Position numbers and translations under genes: made by a program. The notes below the pieces were generated by a model. That model worked only from the letters and a program-made list of their open reading frames with translations, was not told where the DNA came from and did no database searches. This document shows positions 16,415-24,388 of a stretch of 24,531 nt of DNA, one piece after another; within the stretch, counting starts at the first letter, position 1; the number at the start of each line of letters is the position of its first letter. Source of the DNA: GCA-002722245 sp964230605. GTDB lineage: Bacteria > Bacteroidota > Bacteroidia > Flavobacteriales_C > GCA-002722245. The DNA lies in contig CAXRIN010000100.1 in NCBI GenBank assembly GCA_964230605.1, positions 1-24,531 on the forward strand. The letters are read 5' to 3'.

Positions 16415-17854
16415 ATGGAAGAAAATAATCAAGACATACAACCCGCACCAGATAACTCAACAAATACTACTAACGAGAATGGTTTAAGTGACAGCTTTAA
16501 AGATTTTGTTTCTCGTTTATGGCATTTTTTAAGAGATACGCTAAGTTTTGCTGATGAAGTAGATAAGCAAGCAACGGTGACAATGATTAAAAATGAAATC
16601 CAGTTCAGAGGTTTTAATATTTGGATTTTAATTTTCTCAATAATTATAGCTAGTATAGGTTTAAACACTAACTCAACGGCGGTAATTATTGGAGCCATGT
16701 TGATATCCCCATTAATGGGACCAATTATGGGAGTTGGATTATCATTAGGAACTAATGATTGGGGAACATTAGTAAAATCGTTTCGATCATTAATGATTAC
16801 AGTAAGTGTTAGTTTAGTAACCAGTACACTATATTTTTTAATTACACCTTTTGGAGAAGCAGGAGATGAACTTTTAGGAAGAACACATCCTGAGTTAAGA
16901 GATGTATTTATTGCCATTTTTGGTGGTTTGGCAGGAATAATGGCAAACACCCGAAATAAAGCAACAAACGTAATTCCAGGAGTAGCAATTGCCACAGCAT
17001 TAATGCCTCCATTATGTACGGCCGGTTATGGAATAGCAACGTTAAATTGGAAATTTTTCTCGGGTGCGTTTTATCTTTTTTTAATCAATAGTGTATATAT
17101 CGCATTAACCACATTTGTGGTTATTAGATATTTAAAATTCCCGCTTGTTCATTTATTGGATGAAGTAAAAGAAAGAAGATTTAAAAAGTATATTCTAGTT
17201 TTTTCAATAGTACTTATTGTACCAAGTATTTATACCCTTTACAAGTCTTATCAGCAAACTAATTTCGAGACAAACGCTAAAGAATATGTTGATCATTATT
17301 TCAAACCAAGAGAAATGCATCAATATAACTTAGAGTTCAATAATGGAAAACCAATTATTGATATCATACTACTAGGTAAGGCACAGTATAGTAAAAGTGA
17401 TTATACAAAGTGGTTAGAAAAATTCAACTTGGATCCTGCTGAAGTAAAATTGAATATTCAAGAGGATACTCGAATTGATCAAATTTTAGATCAAATGGAA
17501 AACGAAAAGTATAAAGGATCGAAGTTTTTTGAAGAGAATTATACCATTAACCTTCAACAAATTAAGATGCTTCAGGGTAAAAACGATTCTTTACTAAATG
17601 AATTAACTTCAATTCAATCGGATACTATTCCATTCGTACAAATTTCCAAAGAATTAAAAAGTTTGTTTGATTCGGTTGAAGAGTTTGAATATGGGGTTTA
17701 TAAAACCACCGATTTTAGTTCAACGAAAGAAGTGCCAACCTTTCATTTAAAATGGAAAAGAAGAAATAGTACATCAAGAGCCCAAGAAAAGAAGGTAACC
17801 GCATGGTTAAAACAGCGACTTCAATTGAATGAAGTAAGAGTAATAAGTTATTAG
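16415..17854 (+). CDS. DUF389-family integral membrane protein
   Basis: 479 aa. A short cytoplasmic N-terminus with a degenerate amphipathic segment precedes six or seven hydrophobic spans (about 67-85, 88-110, 122-143, 165-177, 186-206, 215-240, 258-275). These contain the DUF389 hallmark motifs NSTAVIIGAMLISPLMGPIMGVG (87-109 region), ANTRNKATNVIPGVAIATALMPPLCTAGYG (177-206 region) and FLINSVYIALTTF. A roughly 200-aa soluble tail follows, with coiled-coil character near 370-410. The family (TIGR00341) has no established function; a transporter or channel role is only suggested by topology. It is coupled to the lipoprotein gene upstream (one-base gap). Confidence 0.9.
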   Translation: MEENNQDIQPAPDNSTNTTNENGLSDSFKDFVSRLWHFLRDTLSFADEVDKQATVTMIKNEIQFRGFNIWILIFSIIIASIGLNTNSTAVIIGAMLISPLMGPIMGVGLSLGTNDWGTLVKSFRSLMITVSVSLVTSTLYFLITPFGEAGDELLGRTHPELRDVFIAIFGGLAGIMANTRNKATNVIPGVAIATALMPPLCTAGYGIATLNWKFFSGAFYLFLINSVYIALTTFVVIRYLKFPLVHLLDEVKERRFKKYILVFSIVLIVPSIYTLYKSYQQTNFETNAKEYVDHYFKPREMHQYNLEFNNGKPIIDIILLGKAQYSKSDYTKWLEKFNLDPAEVKLNIQEDTRIDQILDQMENEKYKGSKFFEENYTINLQQIKMLQGKNDSLLNELTSIQSDTIPFVQISKELKSLFDSVEEFEYGVYKTTDFSSTKEVPTFHLKWKRRNSTSRAQEKKVTAWLKQRLQLNEVRVISY

Positions 17855-17880
17855 TGTAAAACATTATTCATAGTTTTACA
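17855..17880. repeat. 8-bp inverted repeat between DUF389 gene and next gene
   Basis: TGTAAAAC and GTTTTACA form perfect arms around a 10-base loop, starting one base after the DUF389 stop. The stem is A/T-rich with no T-tract after it, so it is a poor terminator. It could be an operator or mRNA processing hairpin. Confidence 0.5.
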
Positions 17881-17897
17881 TAAACTGACCTATTATT

Positions 17898-18836
17898 ATG
17901 AAATTACTTAACACCCTATTTCTATTAGCTTTTTTTAGCGTATCACTTAAAGCACAAAACGATTCCATTAACCAATCAGTTATTGATGAAATTTCAATTT
18001 CTGCAAAAAATGGTCATTATTTTCGTGCAAATAGATATGTAAATCAATTAAGATGGACACTAAAAGTAAAACTTTTATCGGATGCAGAAAGCTACAAACT
18101 AGCCTATAAATTTTACGATTCCGTTAGTGTTTATAAGTCTAATATAATACCGTTGGATGCTTCAAAAGCAGCTATTACTTCTTCTGATTCAAAGATCGAG
18201 GAATTAATCAAAAAATTAAGAGAATCAGTTTCAGCGACAAAATATGAACAAGCAGATGCTTTTCTAGGAGAATTAAAACTTCGTTTAGCAATAAAGGAAG
18301 CTAAAGAAAATATGCAGGAAGAAAAGGCTATTACTAAAAAAGCTATTCTAAAAGTATACATGGAAGAATCTGTAGATAAATACAAATCAACAAAGACAAG
18401 TAGCTCAATTAATGAATCTAAAATTGTTTATTTAAACGGTGAATTAGAAAAACCAGAAAATACTGCAAATGATTCCATTTTTAGTATTCTTCAGCAGGAA
18501 CTAGAATTGCGTAAAAAATTAAAAAATTACATCGATCAGGATCAATATTTAGCTGCTAGTATGGAGTACAGAACATTAAAAGCGTTCTTAGATAATCCTA
18601 GACCAAAATCAAATAAGCCGAAAGCTAAGTTTGTTCCAGTAACTGAAAACCAAAAGAGAATAGTTTGGTTAGAAGAGAAAATGATGAGCGATAAACAAGC
18701 AGGAAAATACATTAATCTTTGGCCAATGACTCAAGAGTTAAATTTTAGAAACGCAATAGAAACCGAACTTAAAAAAGGAAATACTGCGGAAGTTGAAAAA
18801 CTCAAATCTGAAATCAAAGAAATACAATTCAGATAA
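17898..18836 (+). CDS. Exported coiled-coil/helical protein, unknown function
   Basis: 312 aa. A clear signal peptide (MKLLNTLFLLAFFSVSLKAQ) is followed by an almost wholly helical, Lys/Glu/Ser-rich protein. Two similar segments of the type 'YRANRYVNQLRWTLKVKLL' (about 40-60) and 'YEQADAFLGELKLRLAIKEA' (about 116-135) look like TPR-like or internal repeats, with a third related stretch near 216-236 (YLAASMEYRTLKAFL). No cysteine motif or enzyme signature is seen. It probably sits in the periplasm. It precedes the thioredoxin-like protein by 18 bases on the same strand, so an operon is likely. Confidence 0.7.
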   Translation: MKLLNTLFLLAFFSVSLKAQNDSINQSVIDEISISAKNGHYFRANRYVNQLRWTLKVKLLSDAESYKLAYKFYDSVSVYKSNIIPLDASKAAITSSDSKIEELIKKLRESVSATKYEQADAFLGELKLRLAIKEAKENMQEEKAITKKAILKVYMEESVDKYKSTKTSSSINESKIVYLNGELEKPENTANDSIFSILQQELELRKKLKNYIDQDQYLAASMEYRTLKAFLDNPRPKSNKPKAKFVPVTENQKRIVWLEEKMMSDKQAGKYINLWPMTQELNFRNAIETELKKGNTAEVEKLKSEIKEIQFR

Positions 18837-18854
18837 ACACTATTTTTACGCCAT

Positions 18855-20231
18855 ATGAAATGGCTTTTAATAATAGTTTCTTTGGTGAGCATTAATGTAA
18901 ATGCTGTAACGCTTACTGATGTACAAATAAAAATTTCTCTCGATAAATTCAATGAAGGAGATGTTGTTTATGTTGCCTATTATTTAGGTGAAAAGCAATA
19001 TGTAAAAGACACTCTATCATTAGACAAAACAGGATTAACATACTTTAAAAGCAAAAGACTTAATACAGGAATGTATTTAGTTGTTTTGGAAGATAAAAGA
19101 TATGTTGAGTTTATTTTAAATGAGCCACAATTTGATATTAACATTGAGGTAAATGAGGATAAGCTAAAGAGTCTGTTTTTTGGTTCTCGAGAAAATGATT
19201 TGTTTCAAAAAAGAATGGCCATCATTAACTACGCCAATCAACGAAAAAAACAATTAGAGGAAAAAGGAACAACAAACGAAGAACCGCAAAACCTCATGCA
19301 GCCTTATCAAAAACAACTAGATGAACTAGACGCTGAAATTATTAGCCAAAAGGATTTAATTGTTGGTGATTTAATTTTAGCTTATCAAGAGCCAGAAATC
19401 GTTCAAGCACCAGAGGGAATGGATGCTGAAGCAGCAAGAATATTTGTGTTTAATCAATACAAGAAAGACTATTTTAAGAATATTAATTTCAAAAAATCAT
19501 TTTTAGCATACACTCCAATTTTAGATTATAAAACCTCATATTATTTGAGGTTTATGACCGAACAAAACGCAGATTCTATTTGTAATTCTATTGATAGAAT
19601 TCTTTCTATTGCCCAACAGAATGATATCATATTCAAGCATCTCTTGGTGAAGTTTATTAATCAGTATGCAAAAGGAAAAACAGAGTGTATTGATGATAGG
19701 GTATACTATCATATTGTTAAAAATTATTATTCAAACGGAAGGGCTACTTGGGTTGATGATGAGAATAAACAGGAAATATTAATTAGTGCCAACAGACTTC
19801 AAAATCTGTTATGTGGAAATGCTTTTCCAAAAATGCTTTTTGATTTTAAAGAATTTACGCTTTATCCAATTGATGCCAGCAAACCATTAAAAGTAGTTTG
19901 TTTTATGGACAGTACTGATTTTCAAACAGAATCTGTAATGGAAAATCTAGCATTAAAAAATAATGAAGATGTAATTTCTAAAACGCAAATTATTTTGGTT
20001 TTAGTCGACAAGATAAATCACTTTGAAAAGGCAAATGCTATTAGAGAAAACATAAAAAAAGATTGGATTCTTGTTGACGGTTCAAACCACAAAAATCAAC
20101 TTGCTGAAACATACAATTTAAAAATGAGAGGGGTTCCAACCCTTTACATTTTGACTGAAGATCTTAAAATAGAATTAAAACCTAAAACAGTTTATTATTT
20201 GCACGATTATCTAGAAAATAGACTAAAATAA
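18855..20231 (+). CDS. Periplasmic DUF4369/thioredoxin-fold protein lacking a CXXC centre
   Basis: 458 aa with a signal peptide (MKWLLIIVSLVSINVNA). Residues about 20-105 resemble the DUF4369 beta-sandwich seen at the front of Bacteroidota TlpA-like disulfide oxidoreductases. The middle (about 110-330) is helical, DUF5106-like, with DAEAARIFVFNQYKKDYFKNI. The last 110 residues have a thioredoxin-type pattern: LKVVCFMDSTDFQTESVMEN, ILVLVDK and MRGVPTLYIL, with the cis-Pro-like VPT. The usual WCxxC active site is absent (VCFMDST instead), so redox catalysis is unlikely and a structural or binding role is more plausible. It precedes recO by six bases. Confidence 0.78.
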   Translation: MKWLLIIVSLVSINVNAVTLTDVQIKISLDKFNEGDVVYVAYYLGEKQYVKDTLSLDKTGLTYFKSKRLNTGMYLVVLEDKRYVEFILNEPQFDINIEVNEDKLKSLFFGSRENDLFQKRMAIINYANQRKKQLEEKGTTNEEPQNLMQPYQKQLDELDAEIISQKDLIVGDLILAYQEPEIVQAPEGMDAEAARIFVFNQYKKDYFKNINFKKSFLAYTPILDYKTSYYLRFMTEQNADSICNSIDRILSIAQQNDIIFKHLLVKFINQYAKGKTECIDDRVYYHIVKNYYSNGRATWVDDENKQEILISANRLQNLLCGNAFPKMLFDFKEFTLYPIDASKPLKVVCFMDSTDFQTESVMENLALKNNEDVISKTQIILVLVDKINHFEKANAIRENIKKDWILVDGSNHKNQLAETYNLKMRGVPTLYILTEDLKIELKPKTVYYLHDYLENRLK

Positions 20232-20237
20232 TTATCA

Positions 20238-20954
20238 ATGCAAATCTCCGATTCAGCCATAATACTTGGAACTATTCAAGTAAAAAACAACAACAATGTT
20301 GTTAAAATGTTTACGCGACGGCATGGATTAGAATCTGTTTTCGTTTCGGCAGGAACAAAGAAAAAAGCAGCAAAAAATGCTGTTTTGCAACCATTGTCTA
20401 TTTGCCATGTTGAGTACGCAATTTCAAAAAATTCTACTTTACCCAAACTAAAGGAAGCAAAAATTGATGTGCCATTATTGAATATTCAAATGGATATTTT
20501 TAAAAGCACGATAGCATTGTTTTTAACCGATTTTTTAGCTCAGGTTTTGCCGCAAGATCATGAGGAAGGTTTTTATGATTTTGTGGAGAAAGCCATTCAA
20601 ATATTTAATGAAATTGAGGAAGGGAAATCAAACTTCCACCTAGCATTTTTGCTTAAAATTAGTAAGTGGTTAGGCGTTCAGCCAACTCTAAATTATGAAC
20701 GCAATAATTACTTTGATTTAAAGGAAGGATTGTTCCTTTCGGGCACACCTAATCACCCCTATTATTTATCTCTTTCAGAAACCCAAATTTTAGCACAATT
20801 TTTGCAACAGGAATGGACCGAAATTGGTCAGGCAAAACTTACCGGAGCAGAAAGAAGAAAGTTGTTAAATAGCATAATTCATTACTATATCTTCCATGTT
20901 CCAGGTTTTAAAAAGCCAAAATCATTAGGTATTTTAGAAGAAGTATTCAGCTGA
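20238..20954 (+). CDS. recO: DNA repair protein RecO
   Basis: 238 aa. RecO loads RecA onto SSB-coated single strands with RecR and anneals complementary strands (RecFOR gap repair). The N-terminal OB-fold is recognisable from SDSAIILGTIQVKNNNNVVKMFTRRHGLESVFVSAG, and the helical C-terminal domain from TIALFLTDFLAQVL and LLKISKWLGVQPTLNYE. The C4 zinc site of Deinococcus-type RecO is missing: only one cysteine is present. As I recall this is normal in Bacteroidota. The stop overlaps the start of the TonB-dependent receptor gene by one base (TGATG). Confidence 0.92.
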   Translation: MQISDSAIILGTIQVKNNNNVVKMFTRRHGLESVFVSAGTKKKAAKNAVLQPLSICHVEYAISKNSTLPKLKEAKIDVPLLNIQMDIFKSTIALFLTDFLAQVLPQDHEEGFYDFVEKAIQIFNEIEEGKSNFHLAFLLKISKWLGVQPTLNYERNNYFDLKEGLFLSGTPNHPYYLSLSETQILAQFLQQEWTEIGQAKLTGAERRKLLNSIIHYYIFHVPGFKKPKSLGILEEVFS

Positions 20955-23353
20955 TGAGGTTAGTATTAGGGTTATTATTTGTTTTAGGAGCTTCTGGTGT
21001 ATTTGCTCAAAAAATTGTTTTATTGGACTCAGATTCTGTTCCAGTTAAAAAGGTAATGGTCTCTAATATTACCATGGATGAATCGGTTTTTTCAAATAAA
21101 GAGGGAGAAGTTGATTTAACCATGTTTCAGGAAGACGATGAGCTTATTCAAATTCAACACCAATCCTATGAAACAATCATTTTACCCAAAGAAGAATTAG
21201 TAAAGCTTAAAACTATTTTGCTTACAACGGCAACTAATAGAGTAGGAGTAGTTGAAGTGATTGTTAATGCTAAAACCAACGAAACCAAATATGAGGTAAT
21301 AACTCAAACGGCATCTATCTCCAGAGAACATATCCAGCAGCAATCCCCAGCAACAACAGCAGATATGCTGGATAACACAGGACAAGTTCAAATTCAGAAG
21401 TCACAATTAGGTGGGGGAAGCCCAATTTTAAGAGGTTTTGAGGCAAACAGAGTTTTATTAGTGGTTGACGGTGTAAGAATGAACAATGCTATTTACAGAA
21501 GTGGACATTTGCAAAATGCAATCTCAGTAGATCCAAATTTGTTGGAAGGCACTGATGTAGTTTTTGGTCCAAACTCTTTGGTTTATGGGAGTGATGCTTT
21601 GGGAGGTGTCATTCATTTTAAAACCAGAGATCCTAAGTTTAAAATTGATTCAAATAGTGTTGAAAAAATAGATGGGGCATTTAGGTATCAATCTGCACTT
21701 GATGCACGATCAGCAAATATTAATTACCAAAACGGGACAAATAAATTTGCTTACTTGTTAGGAGTAACACAAATCAATTTTGGCGATTTAACAATGGGTA
21801 AAAACCGCTATCACGACTTTCAAGATTTTGGTAAAATTGAAAACTATGTAACACAGTTTGAAGGTGTGGATTCTATGGTGACTAATAAAACCCCCAATAC
21901 GGTTAAAAATTCAGGTTACGACCAAACAGATTTACTCTGGAAAGGTCTTTACAAAGCCAATAAGCACACAAATTTGAAATTGAATTTTCAATATTCAACA
22001 ACATCGAATGTTCCAAGAGTAGATAAATTAAATGAATACAAAAATGGCGTGTTAAGGTATGGAGAATGGCACTATGGGCCTCAAACAAGGTCACTCCTTG
22101 CAATATCTTCGGAAACCGAAAAACGAACAAAATGGTTTGATTATAATAACACCATTTTTGCTTATCAGTTTATTGAAGAAGATAGAATTAGCAGAAACTT
22201 TCAATCAGAAATTCAAGAAAATAACAATGAAGAAGTAGCCGTATATTCTTTTAATTCAGACTTTATTAAGCACCTTGATTCAACGCGAACAACCAAATTG
22301 AATTACGGTATTGAAGGCTTGTATAATCAAGTTTCTTCTACTGCATTTTCAAAAAACATCAATACAGGACAAACCTTAAATGACATAGCAACTCGCTACC
22401 CAGGAAAAGGGGCCGATTACTCTTCAATTGCAGCATACATAGCTGTTCAGAAAAAGATTAAAAACCACATTTTTAAAGCAGGAGGGAGGTATACTTTAAC
22501 CAATATGTTAGCTAGGTTTGACACTAATGAAATTATTAACCTGGTAAACATTCAACAAAAAGAATTAACAACACAGGCGCTTACTTCAAGTGCAGGATAT
22601 GTTTATCGAAAAGGAAATTTTAAGTTTTACAGTTCAATTTCCTCTGCTTTTAAAACTCCAAATGTGGATGACTTCGGGAAGATTTTTGAAAAGAAAGGAG
22701 ACCTCACAATTCCCAATCCAAATTTAAAACCAGAAACGTCGATTAACTATGAACTTGGGAGTAATTTGATGCATGAGGTAATAGATTTTGATGTGGCTGG
22801 ATTTTATACTCAAGTTTTTGATTTAATGACCAAATTGCCAACTACTTTAGGAGGAGACTCGAGCTTAACGCTAAACGGTGAGGAATTGACTTTAGTTAGT
22901 GTCCAAAATAGCGGTATAGCTAATATTTATGGTGTTTTTGGTGCATTCAGATTAAAATTTAGTCCACGATTAAATTGGCATACAACCGCCACTATAACCA
23001 AAGCACACTTCAAAGAAAGTGATGAACCAGTTGGGCATATTCCGCCACTTTATGGGAAAAGTACTTTAACCTACAAGTTGCGAAAAGTAAAATTTTCTTG
23101 TTATACCCGATTTAACGCACGCAAAAAATGGAGCGATTTTAGCGATTTAAATGATAATCCAGATGAATCGGTAGAAAGTTTTGGTTCACTAGCTTGGGCA
23201 ACATTAAATGCCTCCGTTTTTACATATTTAAATCCTAAGTTGAAAATCCAAATTGCAGCCGAAAACATCTTAGACGCCCATTATAAAACGTTTGCCTCTG
23301 GCATCAGCGCCCCAGGAAGAAATTATATAGGGTCGGTTTATTTTAAGTTTTAA
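20954..23353 (+). CDS. TonB-dependent outer-membrane receptor
   Basis: 799 aa. A signal peptide (MRLVLGLLFVLGASGVFAQ) is followed by a short carboxypeptidase-D-like beta-sandwich (about 19-90). A plug domain (about 110-220) carries SPILRGFEANRVLLVVDGVR and NSLVYGSDALGGVIHFKTRD. The rest is a long 22-strand barrel rich in aromatic/polar strands, ending in IGSVYFKF with a terminal Phe for outer-membrane insertion. The substrate is not evident. The plug is of the colicin-I/vitamin B12/haem receptor type, and no SusD-like partner or siderophore gene is nearby, so a SusC role is unlikely. It overlaps recO by one base, and a small membrane protein gene follows. Confidence 0.93.
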   Translation: MRLVLGLLFVLGASGVFAQKIVLLDSDSVPVKKVMVSNITMDESVFSNKEGEVDLTMFQEDDELIQIQHQSYETIILPKEELVKLKTILLTTATNRVGVVEVIVNAKTNETKYEVITQTASISREHIQQQSPATTADMLDNTGQVQIQKSQLGGGSPILRGFEANRVLLVVDGVRMNNAIYRSGHLQNAISVDPNLLEGTDVVFGPNSLVYGSDALGGVIHFKTRDPKFKIDSNSVEKIDGAFRYQSALDARSANINYQNGTNKFAYLLGVTQINFGDLTMGKNRYHDFQDFGKIENYVTQFEGVDSMVTNKTPNTVKNSGYDQTDLLWKGLYKANKHTNLKLNFQYSTTSNVPRVDKLNEYKNGVLRYGEWHYGPQTRSLLAISSETEKRTKWFDYNNTIFAYQFIEEDRISRNFQSEIQENNNEEVAVYSFNSDFIKHLDSTRTTKLNYGIEGLYNQVSSTAFSKNINTGQTLNDIATRYPGKGADYSSIAAYIAVQKKIKNHIFKAGGRYTLTNMLARFDTNEIINLVNIQQKELTTQALTSSAGYVYRKGNFKFYSSISSAFKTPNVDDFGKIFEKKGDLTIPNPNLKPETSINYELGSNLMHEVIDFDVAGFYTQVFDLMTKLPTTLGGDSSLTLNGEELTLVSVQNSGIANIYGVFGAFRLKFSPRLNWHTTATITKAHFKESDEPVGHIPPLYGKSTLTYKLRKVKFSCYTRFNARKKWSDFSDLNDNPDESVESFGSLAWATLNASVFTYLNPKLKIQIAAENILDAHYKTFASGISAPGRNYIGSVYFKF

Positions 23354-23354
23354 A

Positions 23355-23362
23355 TATCTTCG
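23355..23362 (+). promoter_or_regulatory. Weak candidate -7 box upstream of the small membrane protein
   Basis: TATCTTCG differs by one base from TAnnTTTG and lies 17 bases before the preferred ATG at 23380. It could give the last gene its own transcript in addition to read-through. Confidence 0.25.
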
Positions 23363-23379
23363 TTCTAAAATTGAGCAAA

Positions 23380-23985
23380 ATGACAGCTAGAGCCATTAAA
23401 AAATTAGCGAAACAAAAAATCGCAGAAGGAAAAAATAGATCAGAAACAGCTAACGAAATTAGAGAAGAAACAGGAGCTGAATTAAATAAAATTGCCAAAA
23501 TTGTTAAGGGGTTTGTACCCATTCAATCTCGCAAAAAATACAGCACAATTAATACCGTTTTGGCTGTTTTGTTAATTCTTACTGGGTTATTAAAGGCTCT
23601 TGCTATTATTGGTTTACTTTCCGATGCTAAGTCGGGTTTATTAATTTTTGCACTTCTAATTGGTCCGGGAATTAATATTGCAATGGCTATAGGGGTTTTG
23701 AGATATGCACCTAGTATTTACAACGTTATTTTAATTCTTTCAGGACTATCAGTTGTAAGGTCTATTCAAAACATCTCCAATTTTGATTCATGGGTTATTA
23801 TTGATTATTCCCTAATAGGAGTTATAATGATTTTGGCAGGAGTTTTAATGGCTAAATTAAATTCGGCAGGAACTATTCAAAAACATACCATTCAAGAAGA
23901 AGACGGATCACAAAAGCAAAAAAATATACTTGTTTTTTCCGATCCAGTTACCCCTTCAATGGATACATTGGATGATTCAATATAA
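23380..23985 (+). CDS. Small integral membrane protein, unknown function
   Basis: 201 aa from the ATG at 23380; a TTG at 23371 would add three residues. The N-terminal 45 residues (MTARAIKKLAKQKIAEGKNR, then SETANEIREETGAELNKIA) are amphipathic and helical, resembling a short helix-turn-helix-like segment. Four hydrophobic spans follow at about 56-78, 83-104, 110-127 and 136-155, then an acidic cytoplasmic-looking tail. No named family is recognised. It follows the TonB-dependent receptor on the same strand and may share its transcript. Confidence 0.72.
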   Translation: MTARAIKKLAKQKIAEGKNRSETANEIREETGAELNKIAKIVKGFVPIQSRKKYSTINTVLAVLLILTGLLKALAIIGLLSDAKSGLLIFALLIGPGINIAMAIGVLRYAPSIYNVILILSGLSVVRSIQNISNFDSWVIIDYSLIGVIMILAGVLMAKLNSAGTIQKHTIQEEDGSQKQKNILVFSDPVTPSMDTLDDSI

Positions 23986-24018
23986 AAACCGAGTCAATAC
24001 TCTTTTAAATGGTTTTTT
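23984..24018 (+). terminator. Weak rho-independent terminator after the 23380-23985 gene
   Basis: AAAAACC (23984-23990) pairs with GGTTTTT (24011-24017), and inside it GAGT (23991-23994) pairs with ACTC (23999-24002). The stem is followed by a short T-run. The stem is weak and A/T-rich, so efficiency is doubtful. Confidence 0.4.
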
Positions 24019-24090
24019 ACAGCTCAATTACTAATACTCTCCGTTGCCCTTCTTAAGAGGAAAAAACAAAAGATTTGTTGTGTAGTGGCT

Positions 24091-24112
24091 CATGAAAACG
24101 AGCCATAGCAAG
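24091..24112. other. GC-rich hairpin of unknown role (possible group II intron remnant with the bases after it)
   Basis: TGGCTC and GAGCCA form a perfect six-pair stem around an eight-base loop (ATGAAAAC), unusual in such AT-rich DNA. It is not followed by T-runs. The following bases, AGTCCTTACGGTGAGAGAGGC (to about 24131), recall the 3' end of bacterial group II introns (domains V/VI often end ...ACGGTnnGTGAGAGG). No intron-encoded reverse transcriptase is present, so any intron would be a 3' relic. The resemblance is by eye only. Confidence 0.35.
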
Positions 24113-24142
24113 TCCTTACGGTGAGAGAGGCAAGAATAAATA

Positions 24143-24388
24143 TCAAACTAAACACCTCGAACAATCAATAATAAATGTTGTTCCAACACCTACTTTTGAA
24201 TCTATGGAAATTGATGCTCCGTGGCGATCAAGAATCTTTTTAACTATTGCCATTCCAGCACCGGTGCCTTCATATTTCCCAACATGGGCACGGCGGAAAA
24301 ATTCGAAAACTTTATCGTAATCCTTTTCCTCAATACCAATTCCGTTGTCTTTAAAGTAAATTTTTCCATTTTCGGACCAAATACTTAT
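24143..24388 (-). pseudogene. Histidine kinase remnant (C-terminal HATPase only)
   Basis: On the minus strand, 81 codons give the last part of a sensor histidine kinase ATPase domain: ISIWSENGKIYFKDNGIGI (N-terminal strand and DNGIGI G1 box), then KVFEFFRRAHVGKYEGTGAG (F box and GTGAGM in place of GTGIGL as G2), MAIVKKILDRHGASISIDSK and VGVGTTFII, before a TGA. The N-box, dimerisation helices and sensor domain are missing. A TAA codon (24389-24391) lies immediately upstream in frame, at the junction with a transposase-like tail. It is therefore a gene cut by an insertion and not functional as it stands. GAGMA is also a departure from the family norm GxGL. The opposite-strand open frame here is a shadow. 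Confidence 0.82.

Noticed and set aside
16429..16995. 188-codon minus-strand open frame inside the DUF389 gene
   Set aside because: The DUF389 frame has clear family motifs, and the opposite frame has no recognisable protein features.
20954..23353. TonB-dependent receptor as a SusC of a polysaccharide locus together with the chitinase
   Set aside because: There is no SusD gene, the chitinase is 8 kb away in a separate transcript, and the receptor has the size of a classical siderophore/B12-type receptor.
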